Positions 51,889 to 61,386 of a DNA stretch of 64,000 bases are shown piece after piece. Each line of letters starts with the position of its first letter. Within the stretch, counting starts at the first letter, position 1. The notes beneath the pieces were generated by a model that searched no databases, was not told the origin of the DNA, and saw only the letters and a program-made list of their open reading frames with translations. This DNA is from Rhodocaloribacter litoris (GTDB lineage: Bacteria > Bacteroidota > Rhodothermia > Rhodothermales > ISCAR-4553), in NCBI RefSeq assembly GCF_011682235.2, contig NZ_CP076718.1:555758-619757 (forward strand). Reading direction: 5' to 3'. The position numbers were made by a program, and so were the translations under genes.

Positions 51889-53145
51889 TCAACCGGCCTG
51901 CTTCAACGTTTCCGGCCCGGTCTTCCCCTTTCCGTCGCGAATCTCGAGGGCCTCGTACTCCACGGCCGAGACGTACTGTCCCTGGCGAATCCGGTCCTCG
52001 GTATGCAGCCGGTAATACCGGTCGGCATTGCTGATGAAGCGTTCGATCTTCTCGCGATGGAAGCGATAGAAGAAGGTCTCGCCGAAGCTCTGGTCGAGCC
52101 GTTCCATGGTGCGGGTGAGGCTTCCGAAGGAGGGGTTGTGCCCGAGCCGGGCTTCGCCGTCCTCGATGACCCGGGTCTCCTCCGTAAAGTAAGCCGACAC
52201 GATCTGATTGGAGATGGCGATACAATAGATGCGCGCGAGGTTGCTCCGGTTCGGATATCCCGGCGGGGGGCCGCTGCGGTAGCGCACCAGTTCGAGCAAC
52301 TCCCCGGCGTCGATGCCGAGTTCGGCCAGGGGCTCGCAGATCTGCACCCCTTCGAGAATACCCAGATGGGCCAGCACTTCGACCGTCGCATCGTTGATGC
52401 CTTCGTAGATCTTCCCCGGATAGTAGTCCTCGTCGTCGTTGAAGAGCGCCCCGAAATGCTGGACGAGGCACGCCAGCCCGACCGTATAGATGAGCTGGTC
52501 CGAGGCCCCCGGATGGATCTGCTGGATGAGCGTGATGGCGAGGCTGGCGGCGCGTGTGCTGTCGGTGAGGATCATCCGCCCCCGGGGCGTCATCAGGTGC
52601 GGCGTGAGAAAGAGGCTGATCCCTTCGAGGGTCATGATGCGGTTGACGATCTCCTCGAGGTACCGCTTGTGCAGGTGCGAGTTGACCTGGCCGTACCACG
52701 AGGTCTTCATCGTGGCCGGATCGAAGAAGATCGAGCGGGCGATGTGCACCATGAAGACGTTGCGCACCGCCTGGTCGTAGTAGCGCAGGAACTCCCGCGG
52801 CTCTCCTTCGGAGGCGATCACGATCGGGCCGTAGTGCCGGCACCGGTCGTTGCGCCGGTCGTTGACCATCTTCTCGATCAGAAACGGAAAAGCCTTTTCG
52901 GTCGCCTCGCCGGCCGTGCAAACCAGCTTGAGTCCCTTCTCCCCGCCGGTCTCGCCCTGCAGGACGTGGACGTCTTTGGCGAGCGTGGTACGCCCGAGCG
53001 GAAACGCCTTCTTTTTGAGGTGGCTCATGAGGCGTGCCACCACCTGGTCGGTTGCTTCCTCTTCCCGTCCCAGGTCGAGCGTATCGAGGTGAAAACGCAG
53101 GAAATGCTCGAACGTGGGGTGGGTATATACGGGGGCGTCCTTCAT
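51889..53145 (-). CDS. Conserved hypothetical protein, all-helical
   Basis: A 418-residue soluble, mostly helical protein. It has no signal peptide. Residues about 200-330 have an arrangement reminiscent of HD/GTPase-associated helical domains, but no HD metal pair is present. The C-terminus is charged (KGKTGPETLKQ). I do not recognise it. It converges on the sensor-kinase gene and is upstream of hyuB only by strand. Confidence 0.55.
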   Translation of the reverse strand: MKDAPVYTHPTFEHFLRFHLDTLDLGREEEATDQVVARLMSHLKKKAFPLGRTTLAKDVHVLQGETGGEKGLKLVCTAGEATEKAFPFLIEKMVNDRRNDRCRHYGPIVIASEGEPREFLRYYDQAVRNVFMVHIARSIFFDPATMKTSWYGQVNSHLHKRYLEEIVNRIMTLEGISLFLTPHLMTPRGRMILTDSTRAASLAITLIQQIHPGASDQLIYTVGLACLVQHFGALFNDDEDYYPGKIYEGINDATVEVLAHLGILEGVQICEPLAELGIDAGELLELVRYRSGPPPGYPNRSNLARIYCIAISNQIVSAYFTEETRVIEDGEARLGHNPSFGSLTRTMERLDQSFGETFFYRFHREKIERFISNADRYYRLHTEDRIRQGQYVSAVEYEALEIRDGKGKTGPETLKQAG

Positions 53146-53290
53146 CTGACCACTGCGTTCGGGCCTGCGGCCGGCGGCGCTCCGGTCCCTGTCCCGGACC
53201 GGTAAGCCATCCTTCTCACCCGGCGCGGCCTGCCCGTTTCTACTACCATCTTCCTCTGTATCGGCCGTTTCGCCTGTCGTTCAAGCGACG

Positions 53291-54913
53291 TCAAGAAATG
53301 GGCATTTTTCCCGCGGTATCGTTTTCCGGCGGGCCGTACCCGCCGCCACCGGGCGTCTCGATGACGAGCCGGTCGCCCGCCTGGAGGCGGCGGGTAAACT
53401 TCGAGGGCAACACCTCTTCGCGCCCGTCGGCGTGGACGAGGACATTGCGGCCCGGGGCGCCGGCTTCGCCGCCGGCCAGCCCCCACGGTCCGGTGTCCCG
53501 GCGTTCGCTGAGCACGGTGACGGTCGCGGGGGCGAGCAGTTCGTAGGCCCGCACCAGCCCGTCGCCTCCCCGGTGACGGCCGCGCCCGCCGCTGCCGGTG
53601 CGCAGGGCATAGCGCACGATGCGGAAAGGAAAGGCCAGTTCCAGGGCTTCCACCGGCGTGTTGCGCGTGTTCGTCATGTGCACGTGCACACCGCTGAGCC
53701 CGTCGGCATCCGGGGCGGCCCCCATCCCTCCGCCGATGGTTTCGTAATAGGTGAAGGGCCGGCCATCGGAGCGCAGGCCGCCGATGGTGAGGTTGTTCAT
53801 TGTGCCCTGCGAGGCGGCGGGGATGCGCCCGGGCAGCGCCTGCGCCAGCGCCCCGAGCACCACGTCCACGATGCGCTGCGACGTCTCGACGTTGCCGCCG
53901 GCCACGGCGGCGGGGGGGCGGGCGTTCACCAGGCACCCTTCCGGTGCCGTCACGGTCACCGGGGCGAAGCACCCGGCATTGACCGGCACGTCCGGCACGC
54001 CGGGATCGCCGTCGCCGGCCAGGCACCGCACGACGTAGTAACAGGCGGACTGCGTGATGCTCAGCACGGCGTTGAAGGAGCGGTCCACGGCGCCGGCGGT
54101 ACCGGTGAAGTCGAACGTCACGTGGTCTCCCCGGATACGGGCACAGACGCGGATCGGGATGCGGCGGGCCTCGCCGTCGTCGTCGAGGACGAGGTGGTCT
54201 TCGAACGTGTAGGCCCCGTCGGGCCAGGTCGCAACGGCGGCCCGCACGAGCCGGGCGCTGTAGGCCTGCAGGTGCCGGGCATAGGCACAGACCTCCCCGG
54301 CGCCGTGCCGTGCCACGAGCTCGCGCAGCCGTCGTTCGCCCACGGTGTGCGCGGCCCGCTGCGCGGCCAGGTCGCCCCGTCGCTCCTCCGGGGTGCGCAC
54401 GTTCCGGAGCAGAACCCGCAGCAGGTCTTCATTGAGCACGCCCCCCCGATAGAGCTTCACCGGCGGCAGGATCAGCCCTTCCTGATACAGCTCGGTCGAG
54501 AGCGGGAGCGAACCCGGCGTCATCCCGCCGACGTCGGCATGGTGGGCGCGGCTGGCCACGAAGAAACGCGGCGCCGCATCGGCCGCGTCGAGGAAGACCG
54601 GGGACACCATCGTAACGTCGGGCAGGTGGGTACCGCCCTCGTAGGGGTCGTTGAAGACCACCACGTCGCCCGGCGTCCAGTCCGGAAAAGCCGCGCGCGC
54701 GGCCGCCACCCCGGCCGGCATCGCCCCCAGGTGGACGGGGATGTGGGCCGCCTGCGCCACCAGCCGCCCCTCCCCGTCGAAAACGGCACAGGAGAAATCC
54801 AGTCGCTCCTTGATGTTGGGCGAATAGCTCGTCCGTTGCAGCGTCACGCCCATCTCCTCGGCGACACCCGCAAACCGATGCCGGTAGAGCTCGATCTTGA
54901 TCGGATCAATCAT
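53291..54913 (-). CDS. hyuB: Hydantoinase B/oxoprolinase-family protein
   Basis: A 540-residue protein of the HyuB/N-methylhydantoinase B family: DPIKIELYRHRF start, NDPYEGGTHLPD block, and the Gly-rich end RRLQAGDRLVIETPGGGGYG. HyuB pairs with HyuA to cleave cyclic amides such as 5-oxoproline or N-methylhydantoin in an ATP-dependent way. The HyuA gene is at 56701-58830; a GH13-type gene lies between them, which is unusual. Confidence 0.9.
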   Translation of the reverse strand: MIDPIKIELYRHRFAGVAEEMGVTLQRTSYSPNIKERLDFSCAVFDGEGRLVAQAAHIPVHLGAMPAGVAAARAAFPDWTPGDVVVFNDPYEGGTHLPDVTMVSPVFLDAADAAPRFFVASRAHHADVGGMTPGSLPLSTELYQEGLILPPVKLYRGGVLNEDLLRVLLRNVRTPEERRGDLAAQRAAHTVGERRLRELVARHGAGEVCAYARHLQAYSARLVRAAVATWPDGAYTFEDHLVLDDDGEARRIPIRVCARIRGDHVTFDFTGTAGAVDRSFNAVLSITQSACYYVVRCLAGDGDPGVPDVPVNAGCFAPVTVTAPEGCLVNARPPAAVAGGNVETSQRIVDVVLGALAQALPGRIPAASQGTMNNLTIGGLRSDGRPFTYYETIGGGMGAAPDADGLSGVHVHMTNTRNTPVEALELAFPFRIVRYALRTGSGGRGRHRGGDGLVRAYELLAPATVTVLSERRDTGPWGLAGGEAGAPGRNVLVHADGREEVLPSKFTRRLQAGDRLVIETPGGGGYGPPENDTAGKMPIS

Positions 54914-54985
54914 GGGATGCCGGTTTTTTGCGTCAAAATTTTCCTTTGCAACCTCTCCTGACCCGATCCAGGCACACGAAAGAAT

Positions 54986-55141
54986 GTATGGGTTGAGGGT
55001 TACAGGTTGTAAGGTTGAAGGTTACAGGTTGAAGGTTACAGGTTGCAGAGTGGAGGCATGCGATAGGTGTTAGCAACCCGATCTGCAATCCGCAATTCGC
55101 AATTCGCAATTTGCAATCCGCAATTTGCAATTTGCAATCCC
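54986..55141. repeat. Minisatellite-like tandem repeats between hyuB and the GH13-like gene
   Basis: Two simple tandem families lie side by side: a 13-14-base unit around GGTTACAGGTTGAAG (about 54994-55046), and an 8-base unit around GCAATTTG/GCAATCCG (about 55084-55141). They fill the gap between two leftward genes. No gene is seen in the 234-base gap. Confidence 0.75.
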
Positions 55142-55147
55142 GAACGA

Positions 55148-56665
55148 TCACTTCACCTCTTCGAGCAGCAGCACGCCGCTTTCATGGGCGGGGAAGGAGA
55201 CGAGACCATAGGAAACCAGGCCGATCTTGCCGGTGAGCGCGTCGCGGAGCACGGTGTCGTCCGGAAAGGCACGGGCGACGTTGAGCCGCGTTGTCCCGGA
55301 GGCCCCGAGGACGACGACGACCCGGTCTTCGTAGGCACCGTAGCGGAAGGTGCGCAGAAAGGCATAGGGGTCGTCGGAGAGCTTGACGTGCGTGCCCCCG
55401 GCCACGGCGGGGTGGCGCCGGCGAAACGCCCCGATCACCTGTTCGCCGACCGGCGCGCGGCGGACTGCGCCCGTGGGATCTTCGAGCGTGATGATCTCGT
55501 CATCGCAGGGCCGTTGCACGGCACCGGGCAGGAGCAGCAGCCGCGTCCCGAGTTCGACGAGCCGGTCCCGTCCCAAGCGGTGGAGATCAGACCGGGAAAG
55601 GGAGGTAAGAACGTGCGGCCCGTCGCCGGCGTACAGGCGGGCCGCATACGCGGCATAGAGGCTGTCCAGGCGCGCCGTGGAGGCCAGGAGCTCCCCGGAA
55701 AGCCCGGTGACGACGGCATCGAAGCCCTGGTAGGCGGCGGGCGGGCGGTCGTCCCCGGTCAGGCGGGCGACCATCCAGAAGTCGTGGCCGCCGGGGGTAC
55801 GGCCGGGATGGGCGGTTTGCCACGCCCGGAACGCACGCCGGGCTTCCCGGCGGAGCGCCTGCCAGGTTTCCGGTTCCACGTGGTTCGCCGCGTCGACGAG
55901 AAAGCCGTCGATACCGAAGCGCTCGACCCAGTCCGTGACCCACTTGATCAGGTGGTAGCGTGGCGTTCGGGGATAGCCCGTGCGTTCGAAGAAGGCTTCG
56001 AGGGCGGCCTGTTCGGCGGCGAGCTTCTCCGTTCCCCATTTTTTCCGGAGAAAGGCCGGGATGGACACGGGCTGCCCGGAGGCGGTTTTGAAGTCGGGCA
56101 GGCCGTGCAGGCAGGCGGTCGTCTCGTCCGTGCCGCAGGGGTCGTAGCCGGGGAGGTTGGCCCGCACCCAGGCCGGTCCCCACCAGCGGGCCCAGGCCGT
56201 GTCGTCCGGGACGCCGGGGTGCCGCCCGGCATCGCCCACCGGGGCGCCGAACCCGAAGGCCTCCATATCCGCCGGGGTGGGCGGTCCGGGATGGTTGAGC
56301 GTGAGGGCGATCAGCACCCGGAGCCCCCGTTCGTGCGCCGCGTCGACGAAGCGTCGGAAGTCTTCCCGGCTCCCCAGGGCGGCATCGGGTTCCGTGAAGT
56401 CGAGCACCTGGCCGCCGAGAAAGGTCCCGGCGTCGACCCGGCCGTGGACCTGCTCGAAGGGAGAAGAGAGCGCGATGGCGTCGATGCCGAGTGTCTCGAA
56501 GGAGCCGGCCTCGACGTCACGGGTGAGGCCGGCGAAGCGGTCCGTCGTCACGAAACAGACCGTCGCCCGTTCCCACGCGAACGGCGGCCCGGCGGCTTGC
56601 CCGTGGGCGATGCAGGCGCCCAGGGTCATGCCCAGCAGCAAAGCATAGCAGGTTCGCATCGCCAT
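55148..56665 (-). CDS. Secreted GH13-like protein, probably catalytically inactive
   Basis: A 505-residue alpha-amylase-fold protein with signal peptide. The barrel pattern is recognisable (GIDAIALSSPF, GLRVLIALTLNH, GIDGFLVDAANHV), but the residues that define GH13 are changed: Arg before the nucleophile Asp is Leu, the acid/base region reads FWMVARL instead of carrying Glu, and the third-Asp region lacks the NHD. It may be a carbohydrate-binding homologue. It is interposed between hyuA and hyuB on the same strand. Confidence 0.7.
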   Translation of the reverse strand: MAMRTCYALLLGMTLGACIAHGQAAGPPFAWERATVCFVTTDRFAGLTRDVEAGSFETLGIDAIALSSPFEQVHGRVDAGTFLGGQVLDFTEPDAALGSREDFRRFVDAAHERGLRVLIALTLNHPGPPTPADMEAFGFGAPVGDAGRHPGVPDDTAWARWWGPAWVRANLPGYDPCGTDETTACLHGLPDFKTASGQPVSIPAFLRKKWGTEKLAAEQAALEAFFERTGYPRTPRYHLIKWVTDWVERFGIDGFLVDAANHVEPETWQALRREARRAFRAWQTAHPGRTPGGHDFWMVARLTGDDRPPAAYQGFDAVVTGLSGELLASTARLDSLYAAYAARLYAGDGPHVLTSLSRSDLHRLGRDRLVELGTRLLLLPGAVQRPCDDEIITLEDPTGAVRRAPVGEQVIGAFRRRHPAVAGGTHVKLSDDPYAFLRTFRYGAYEDRVVVVLGASGTTRLNVARAFPDDTVLRDALTGKIGLVSYGLVSFPAHESGVLLLEEVK

Positions 56666-56700
56666 GGTGTAGCCGTTAGCAGCGGAGGCCTGGCGGTAAG

Positions 56701-58830
56701 CTACGGCCTGCGCTCCTGGCGTTCCACCCACAGGTTACGCCATGCATCGACGCGGGCCGCCCAGCCGGGAGGAACGACCACGGTGGTATCGTACTGGAAG
56801 ACGATGGCGGGACCTTCGAAGCGGTGGCCGTGCCGGAGGCGGGCCCGGTCGTAGCCGGGTGTGGGGGTGGGACCGTTGTCGCCGAACCAGACGGGGTGCG
56901 TGCCGAGGCGGGCCACGCCGGCATCGGTACCGGCAGGCGGTTCCTGCGGCAGGTCGAGGGGCAGGCCGGGCACCGTACCGCGCACCCGGAGCGTGACCAC
57001 CTCGACGGGAGCCTCCGGTCGGGCGTGACCGTAGCGCCGCGCGTGCGCTTCGTGGAAGGCCGACACGGCCTGGCTCACATGGTCGCCGGTGACGGGCAGC
57101 GCCAGCGGGACCTCGAGCTCGTAGCTCTGCCCGGCGTAGCGCAGGTCGAGCCCGGCCGAGAGCACCACACCGGGGGCGTCCCGGCGGCCGGTGCCGGCGG
57201 GCTCGAGTACGGCACACACGTCGGCACGCAGCGCCTCGACGGCGTCCCGGAGCGGCGACGGATCGGCGACGAGGGCGGCGGCATCCCGGAGCACGGCCTG
57301 CGAGGCATCGTAGACGACGTCGGCCAGGAGCAGGCCGAGGGCGCTGAGCACGCCGGGGTTGGGCGGCACGAGCACGCGGCGGATGCCGAGCGCGGCGGCC
57401 AGATCGCAGGCGTGGAGCGGGCCGGCCCCGCCGAAAGGTACGAGTACGTGTGCGGCCGGGTCGTGCCCGCGTTCGACCGAGACGCGGCGGAGGGCCCGCT
57501 CCATCGTCGCGTTGGCCACGCGGAGCACCCCGAGGGCGGCGGCTTCGGCGGAACGCCCGAGGCGCTCTCCGAGGCGAGCCAGGGCGGCATGCGCGGCGTC
57601 GGGGTCGAGCCGGAGGGGACGCGCCGGGGAGGCGGGCGGCGCGGAGGTCCGTCCGGAGGCTTCGCCCGCGGCGGGATCCTCTCCAGCCGCGAGGAACTGC
57701 CCGGGGTGGAGGCGCCCCAGCACCAGGTTGGCATCGGTGACGGTCGGCGCCGTACCGCCGCGCCCGTAGCAGACCGGTCCGGGGTCGGCGCCGGCGCTCT
57801 CCGGTCCCACCCGGAGCACCCCGCCGGCATCCACGCGGGCGATGCTGCCGCCCCCGGCGCCGACGGTGTGGATGTCCACGGCCGGCAGGCGCAGGGGCAC
57901 TCCGTCGATGACGCTCTCGGCGGTATGCGGGACGGCCCCGGGGCACAGGGCCACGTCGGTGCTCGTCCCCCCCATGTCGAACGTGATGAGGTGCGGCGTG
58001 GCCGTCTGCATCGCCCGCGCGGCCACGGCCATCGCCCCGACGACGCCGCCCGCCGGCCCGCTGAGCACGAGCCGGGCGGCCTGGGCCGCCGCCTGCCCGG
58101 CTCCGATGGTGCCCCCGTTCGACTGCATGACACGGAGGGAGCGCGTGCCGAGCGCCCGGCCGAGGCGCGTCAGGTAGCGGGCCACCAGCGGCTGCACATA
58201 GGCGCTCGCGACCGTCGTCGCCGTACGCTCATACTCCCGGTACTCGGGCAGGATGTCGCTGCTGAGCGAGACGGCCAGGCCGGGACACCGCTCGCGCAGC
58301 AACGTGCCGATGCGACGTTCGTGTGCCGGTGCGCGGAAGGAAAAGAGCAAGACGACGGCCACACTCTCGACTGCCTCCTCGCGAAGCCGGGCGGCCAGCC
58401 GCTCGACGGCGGCCTCATCGAGGGGGATCAGCACGCGGCCGTGGTGGTCGAGGCGTTCGGGCACTTCGAAGCGCCAGGCGGCAGGCACCAGCGGGGGCGG
58501 CCGCTCCTGGCTGAGGCGATAGAGGTGCGGGCGGTCCTGCCGGCCGATGGCCAGCACGTCGGCAAACCCCTCGGTGGTGACGAGCGCCGTCCGTGCGCCG
58601 CGTCGTTCCAGGAGGGCGTTCGTGGCCACCGTCGTGCCGTGGACGACCGGGGCACCGGGTGCCACCCCGAGCGCCTCGAGCCCCGCCACCACGGCGCGGC
58701 TCTGGTCCGCCGGCGTCGTCGGGATCTTGTGCACGATCAGCCGTCCATCGACCCACCACACGAAGTCGGTGAACGTGCCGCCTACATCGATGCCCACGAG
58801 CTGGCGGGCCGGCGTCCCTGTGCTGGTCAT
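56701..58830 (-). CDS. hyuA: Hydantoinase A/oxoprolinase-family protein
   Basis: A 709-residue protein of the HyuA family with the ATPase core: GIDVGGTFTDFVW near the N-terminus (residues 13-25), VHGTTVATNALLERRG, and the TFDMGGTSTDVAL phosphate loop. It supplies the ATP-dependent half of the hydantoinase/oxoprolinase reaction and should act with HyuB at 53291. The ATG start is at 58830. It is the first gene of the leftward group hyuA, GH13-like, hyuB. Confidence 0.92.
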   Translation of the reverse strand: MTSTGTPARQLVGIDVGGTFTDFVWWVDGRLIVHKIPTTPADQSRAVVAGLEALGVAPGAPVVHGTTVATNALLERRGARTALVTTEGFADVLAIGRQDRPHLYRLSQERPPPLVPAAWRFEVPERLDHHGRVLIPLDEAAVERLAARLREEAVESVAVVLLFSFRAPAHERRIGTLLRERCPGLAVSLSSDILPEYREYERTATTVASAYVQPLVARYLTRLGRALGTRSLRVMQSNGGTIGAGQAAAQAARLVLSGPAGGVVGAMAVAARAMQTATPHLITFDMGGTSTDVALCPGAVPHTAESVIDGVPLRLPAVDIHTVGAGGGSIARVDAGGVLRVGPESAGADPGPVCYGRGGTAPTVTDANLVLGRLHPGQFLAAGEDPAAGEASGRTSAPPASPARPLRLDPDAAHAALARLGERLGRSAEAAALGVLRVANATMERALRRVSVERGHDPAAHVLVPFGGAGPLHACDLAAALGIRRVLVPPNPGVLSALGLLLADVVYDASQAVLRDAAALVADPSPLRDAVEALRADVCAVLEPAGTGRRDAPGVVLSAGLDLRYAGQSYELEVPLALPVTGDHVSQAVSAFHEAHARRYGHARPEAPVEVVTLRVRGTVPGLPLDLPQEPPAGTDAGVARLGTHPVWFGDNGPTPTPGYDRARLRHGHRFEGPAIVFQYDTTVVVPPGWAARVDAWRNLWVERQERRP

Positions 58831-58929
58831 ACGCTGCGTTCCGGGTCGTCAGGAGCATGCCCGGGTGCACTGCTCACCCGGCGCGGTCGCCCGCATATAC
58901 GCCATTGCCGGGAAAGAACGCAAGCGCCG

Positions 58930-59556
58930 TCAGGCCGGAATGCGGCCGCCGCAGACGAAGAAGTCGTCCTGCCGCCAGGCGCAGTCCACGTCGGCGAAGC
59001 CGGCCCGTTCCATCGCCTTCATCTGCCGGAACAGGCCGAGCGTCCCGACGTGGTCGGCCACGATGAGGTGACCGCCGGGTACGAGGCTGTCCCGCAGGCC
59101 CTGGAAGAGCAGTTCGTATCGGGTCTCCGCCTCGGCCCCTTCCACCTGAGGCCCCACGATGGCGTGCAGCGCCAGCGAGGCCACGATCACGTCGTAGGGT
59201 CCTCCCGGCAGCGGCTCGCCATCCGTCGCCACGGTGACCTGAAAGGCTTCCGCATCGACCCGCAGGTCCCCCAGCTTGGCACGCGCCAGGGCCAGCATCT
59301 CCGGATCCTCGTCGATCAGGGTGACGCGCACCATCGGATACGCCGAAACCACCGCGAAGGCCGCATTGCCCGTACCGCAGGCCAGGTCGCAGACGCTCGT
59401 GTGCTCGTCGAGCGGCGGCAGGGCCGCCAGCATCTCTTCGAGCATGGGCACCACCAGCGGCATCCGGCGCTCGACGTGCAGGTCGTACCAGTAGCCGTTC
59501 TTCCAGAAACCGCCGCCTTTGCGCAACAGGTTCTGGCGCCAGTTGGGAGGAGTCAT
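58930..59556 (-). CDS. Class I SAM-dependent methyltransferase
   Basis: A 208-residue protein. Motif I DLACGTGNAAFA near residue 56 and the acidic strand 2 end VTLIDEDPEM are class I Rossmann methyltransferase features; YDVIVASLALHA is motif IV. No substrate can be inferred. The start at ATG 59556 follows a weak site and removes the low-quality N-terminal extension of the frame to 59643. Its direction is the same as lexA upstream. Confidence 0.82.
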   Translation of the reverse strand: MTPPNWRQNLLRKGGGFWKNGYWYDLHVERRMPLVVPMLEEMLAALPPLDEHTSVCDLACGTGNAAFAVVSAYPMVRVTLIDEDPEMLALARAKLGDLRVDAEAFQVTVATDGEPLPGGPYDVIVASLALHAIVGPQVEGAEAETRYELLFQGLRDSLVPGGHLIVADHVGTLGLFRQMKAMERAGFADVDCAWRQDDFFVCGGRIPA

Positions 59557-59667
59557 GTATGTGCGGACAGAACGTCGAAAAAGGAGGGGAAGCCCGGGCG
59601 CACCGCCAGACGCGCTGCGCCGGACCGGGATTGCACGATGCATGCCGTCCCAAAGATCCGGGCGGCT

Positions 59668-60309
59668 TCAGGCCCGGCCCGTCGTGCGTTTGAAGATGCC
59701 GTTGCGGTTCACATGCCCTACGTACCGCCCCAGGATGCGCACCTCCTCGAACACGTCCGGCCGGATGTAGATGTCCTCATACTCCTCGTTGGCCGGTTCG
59801 AGACGCAGCCCGTTTTCGTCGTAATAGATGCGCTTGAGCGAGGTCTCGCCGTTGTACAGCACCGCGCCGATGCCGCCGTTGGGAATGTCGTCGTCGATCA
59901 GCAGCACGTAGTCGCCGTCGTGGATGTCGGCGCCCTGCATCGACTGCCCGGCGACGCGGATGGCATAGATGCGATCCAGGTTGGGAAAGAGGGTCTCGAG
60001 CGTGATGGTGCCCAGGTGCTCTTCGACGGCTTCCTGCAACCGCCCCGCCGAAATGATGCCCCGGATGGGGATGCCGTGCGCTTCCTGCTGCGGCAGCCTC
60101 TCTTCCACCAGCCGGAACCCGTTCGCATCCCGCCGGAGATACCCTTTCTTGTGCAGGGCCTGCAGGTTCTGCGTCACGCTGTTGGGGGAACGGTACCCGA
60201 AATGCTCGACGATCTCGCGGTAGGTCGGCCAGACGCCCCGCTCCGCGATGAAGTCCCTCAGAAAAAGCAGAAAGTCGCGCTGTTTGGCGGTCAGGTGTTT
60301 CCGGCTCAT
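59668..60309 (-). CDS. lexA: LexA repressor
   Basis: A 213-residue LexA: N-terminal winged HTH (residues 1-65), then the S24 protease domain with the cleavage site A88-G89, nucleophile S123 (GQSMQG) and K159. It represses SOS genes and cleaves itself when RecA is activated. The start at ATG 60309 is favoured; the frame extends to 60411 over the promoter. A palindrome CGTTCGAACG lies in its promoter. Confidence 0.95.
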   Translation of the reverse strand: MSRKHLTAKQRDFLLFLRDFIAERGVWPTYREIVEHFGYRSPNSVTQNLQALHKKGYLRRDANGFRLVEERLPQQEAHGIPIRGIISAGRLQEAVEEHLGTITLETLFPNLDRIYAIRVAGQSMQGADIHDGDYVLLIDDDIPNGGIGAVLYNGETSLKRIYYDENGLRLEPANEEYEDIYIRPDVFEEVRILGRYVGHVNRNGIFKRTTGRA

Positions 60310-60351
60310 GATCTCACGGTGGATGGCTGGCGGTTTACACATGCCCTGCAC

Positions 60352-60381
60352 AGTATACTGACGTTCGAACGACAAGGTCAA
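60352..60381 (-). promoter_or_regulatory. lexA promoter with embedded palindrome (candidate SOS box)
   Basis: On the minus strand TTGACC (60381-60376) and TATACT (60357-60352) are spaced 18 bases, as in a good sigma-70-like promoter. The palindrome CGTTCGAACG (60362-60371) sits in the spacer, where a repressor would block RNA polymerase. This supports autoregulation. Confidence 0.65.
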
Positions 60382-60448
60382 GACGTACCGGTTCATCCAG
60401 GCTTTCGCCACGGAAAAGGCCCGTGCCCATGCCGCGCCGGCCGGGCAT

Positions 60449-61213
60449 TCACGAGCCCGTATGGCGCCGCCGGTCGAAGAGTTGCCCGATCACCCGTTCG
60501 CTCCGGTGCGGATAGGCTTCTTCGACGTGGTACTTGAGATAGGCTTCGATGAGGTGATCGACGTCGCGCTGCACCTCGGGGCGCAGCCGCATCCGCATGA
60601 CGTCGTCGAGTTCGGCGCGGGCGAAGACGGCGAAGGCCCGGAGGGCAGCCCGGGAGGCCCGCATCCCGCCCGGCGCCTGCTCCGGCGGCAGGATCGTGCC
60701 CGTATCGAGGGCAAGCATCCCCCCCGTCTCCGGCAGGGCTTCCACCGCCGACCGTTCCACCGCCGGGGCGAAGCCCAGCATCCCGGCCAGCCGGAGCTGA
60801 AAATACGGCCATACGTTGGCGACCCGTTCCCCCGCGTGCTCCAGGCAGGCCAGCGTCTGAAGCACCAGCGACAACACGGCCGGCAGGGGTTGTTCTTCCT
60901 GCAGCAGTGCCGCCGTCAGCTCCATCATCCGAAGCCCGACCGTGATCTTCTCCATGTCCTGCCCGATCCCGGGGAAGCGCTGGAGATGGGCGCTCTCGGT
61001 GAGGGTCTGCAGCCCTCGCGTCGGCTTGTAGTAGAAGACGGCCTGCACGTAGGACATCGGCTGCAACGTCGACCCGAAGCGACTCCGGGGCAGGCGGGCG
61101 CCCCGGGCCAGCACGGCGACCTTGCCCTTCTCCCGCGTGAGCAACGTGACGATCCGGCTCGTCTCGCCGTAATCCATGCCCCGCAGCACCACCGCATCGG
61201 TTCGGATGATCAT
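60449..61213 (-). CDS. recO: DNA repair protein RecO
   Basis: A 254-residue protein with the RecO OB-fold start (IIRTDAVVLRGMDYGETSRI, then VAVLARGARLP) and the helical C-terminal domain. RecO helps RecR load RecA on SSB-coated single-stranded DNA. The start at 61213 leaves the conserved OB strand intact; an earlier ATG at 61234 is possible. It is leftward, in the same direction as lexA but 140 bases away. Confidence 0.9.
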   Translation of the reverse strand: MIIRTDAVVLRGMDYGETSRIVTLLTREKGKVAVLARGARLPRSRFGSTLQPMSYVQAVFYYKPTRGLQTLTESAHLQRFPGIGQDMEKITVGLRMMELTAALLQEEQPLPAVLSLVLQTLACLEHAGERVANVWPYFQLRLAGMLGFAPAVERSAVEALPETGGMLALDTGTILPPEQAPGGMRASRAALRAFAVFARAELDDVMRMRLRPEVQRDVDHLIEAYLKYHVEEAYPHRSERVIGQLFDRRRHTGS

Positions 61214-61386
61214 CGGGCAGCCTCCGCTCCGCAAGGAATTCCACCGGGTGAAACGCCCGAGTGCCCCAAAAGAAAGATGAAGAACGTTCGAAGAGGGTTA
61301 TGCGGGAGGTACCCGGTGTGTTTTGGTTACGAATGAGGCGTGTAGCGCCTGAAGCGACTTGCCGGCATCGTACACCCCGTCTCCTC

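Noticed and set aside
54986-55141. CRISPR array
   Set aside because: Units are 8-14 bases with no constant spacers, so this is a minisatellite.
56824-60537. A 1237-codon frame on the plus strand across hyuA, methyltransferase and lexA
   Set aside because: Overlaps three recognisable genes on the other strand and has no domain of its own.
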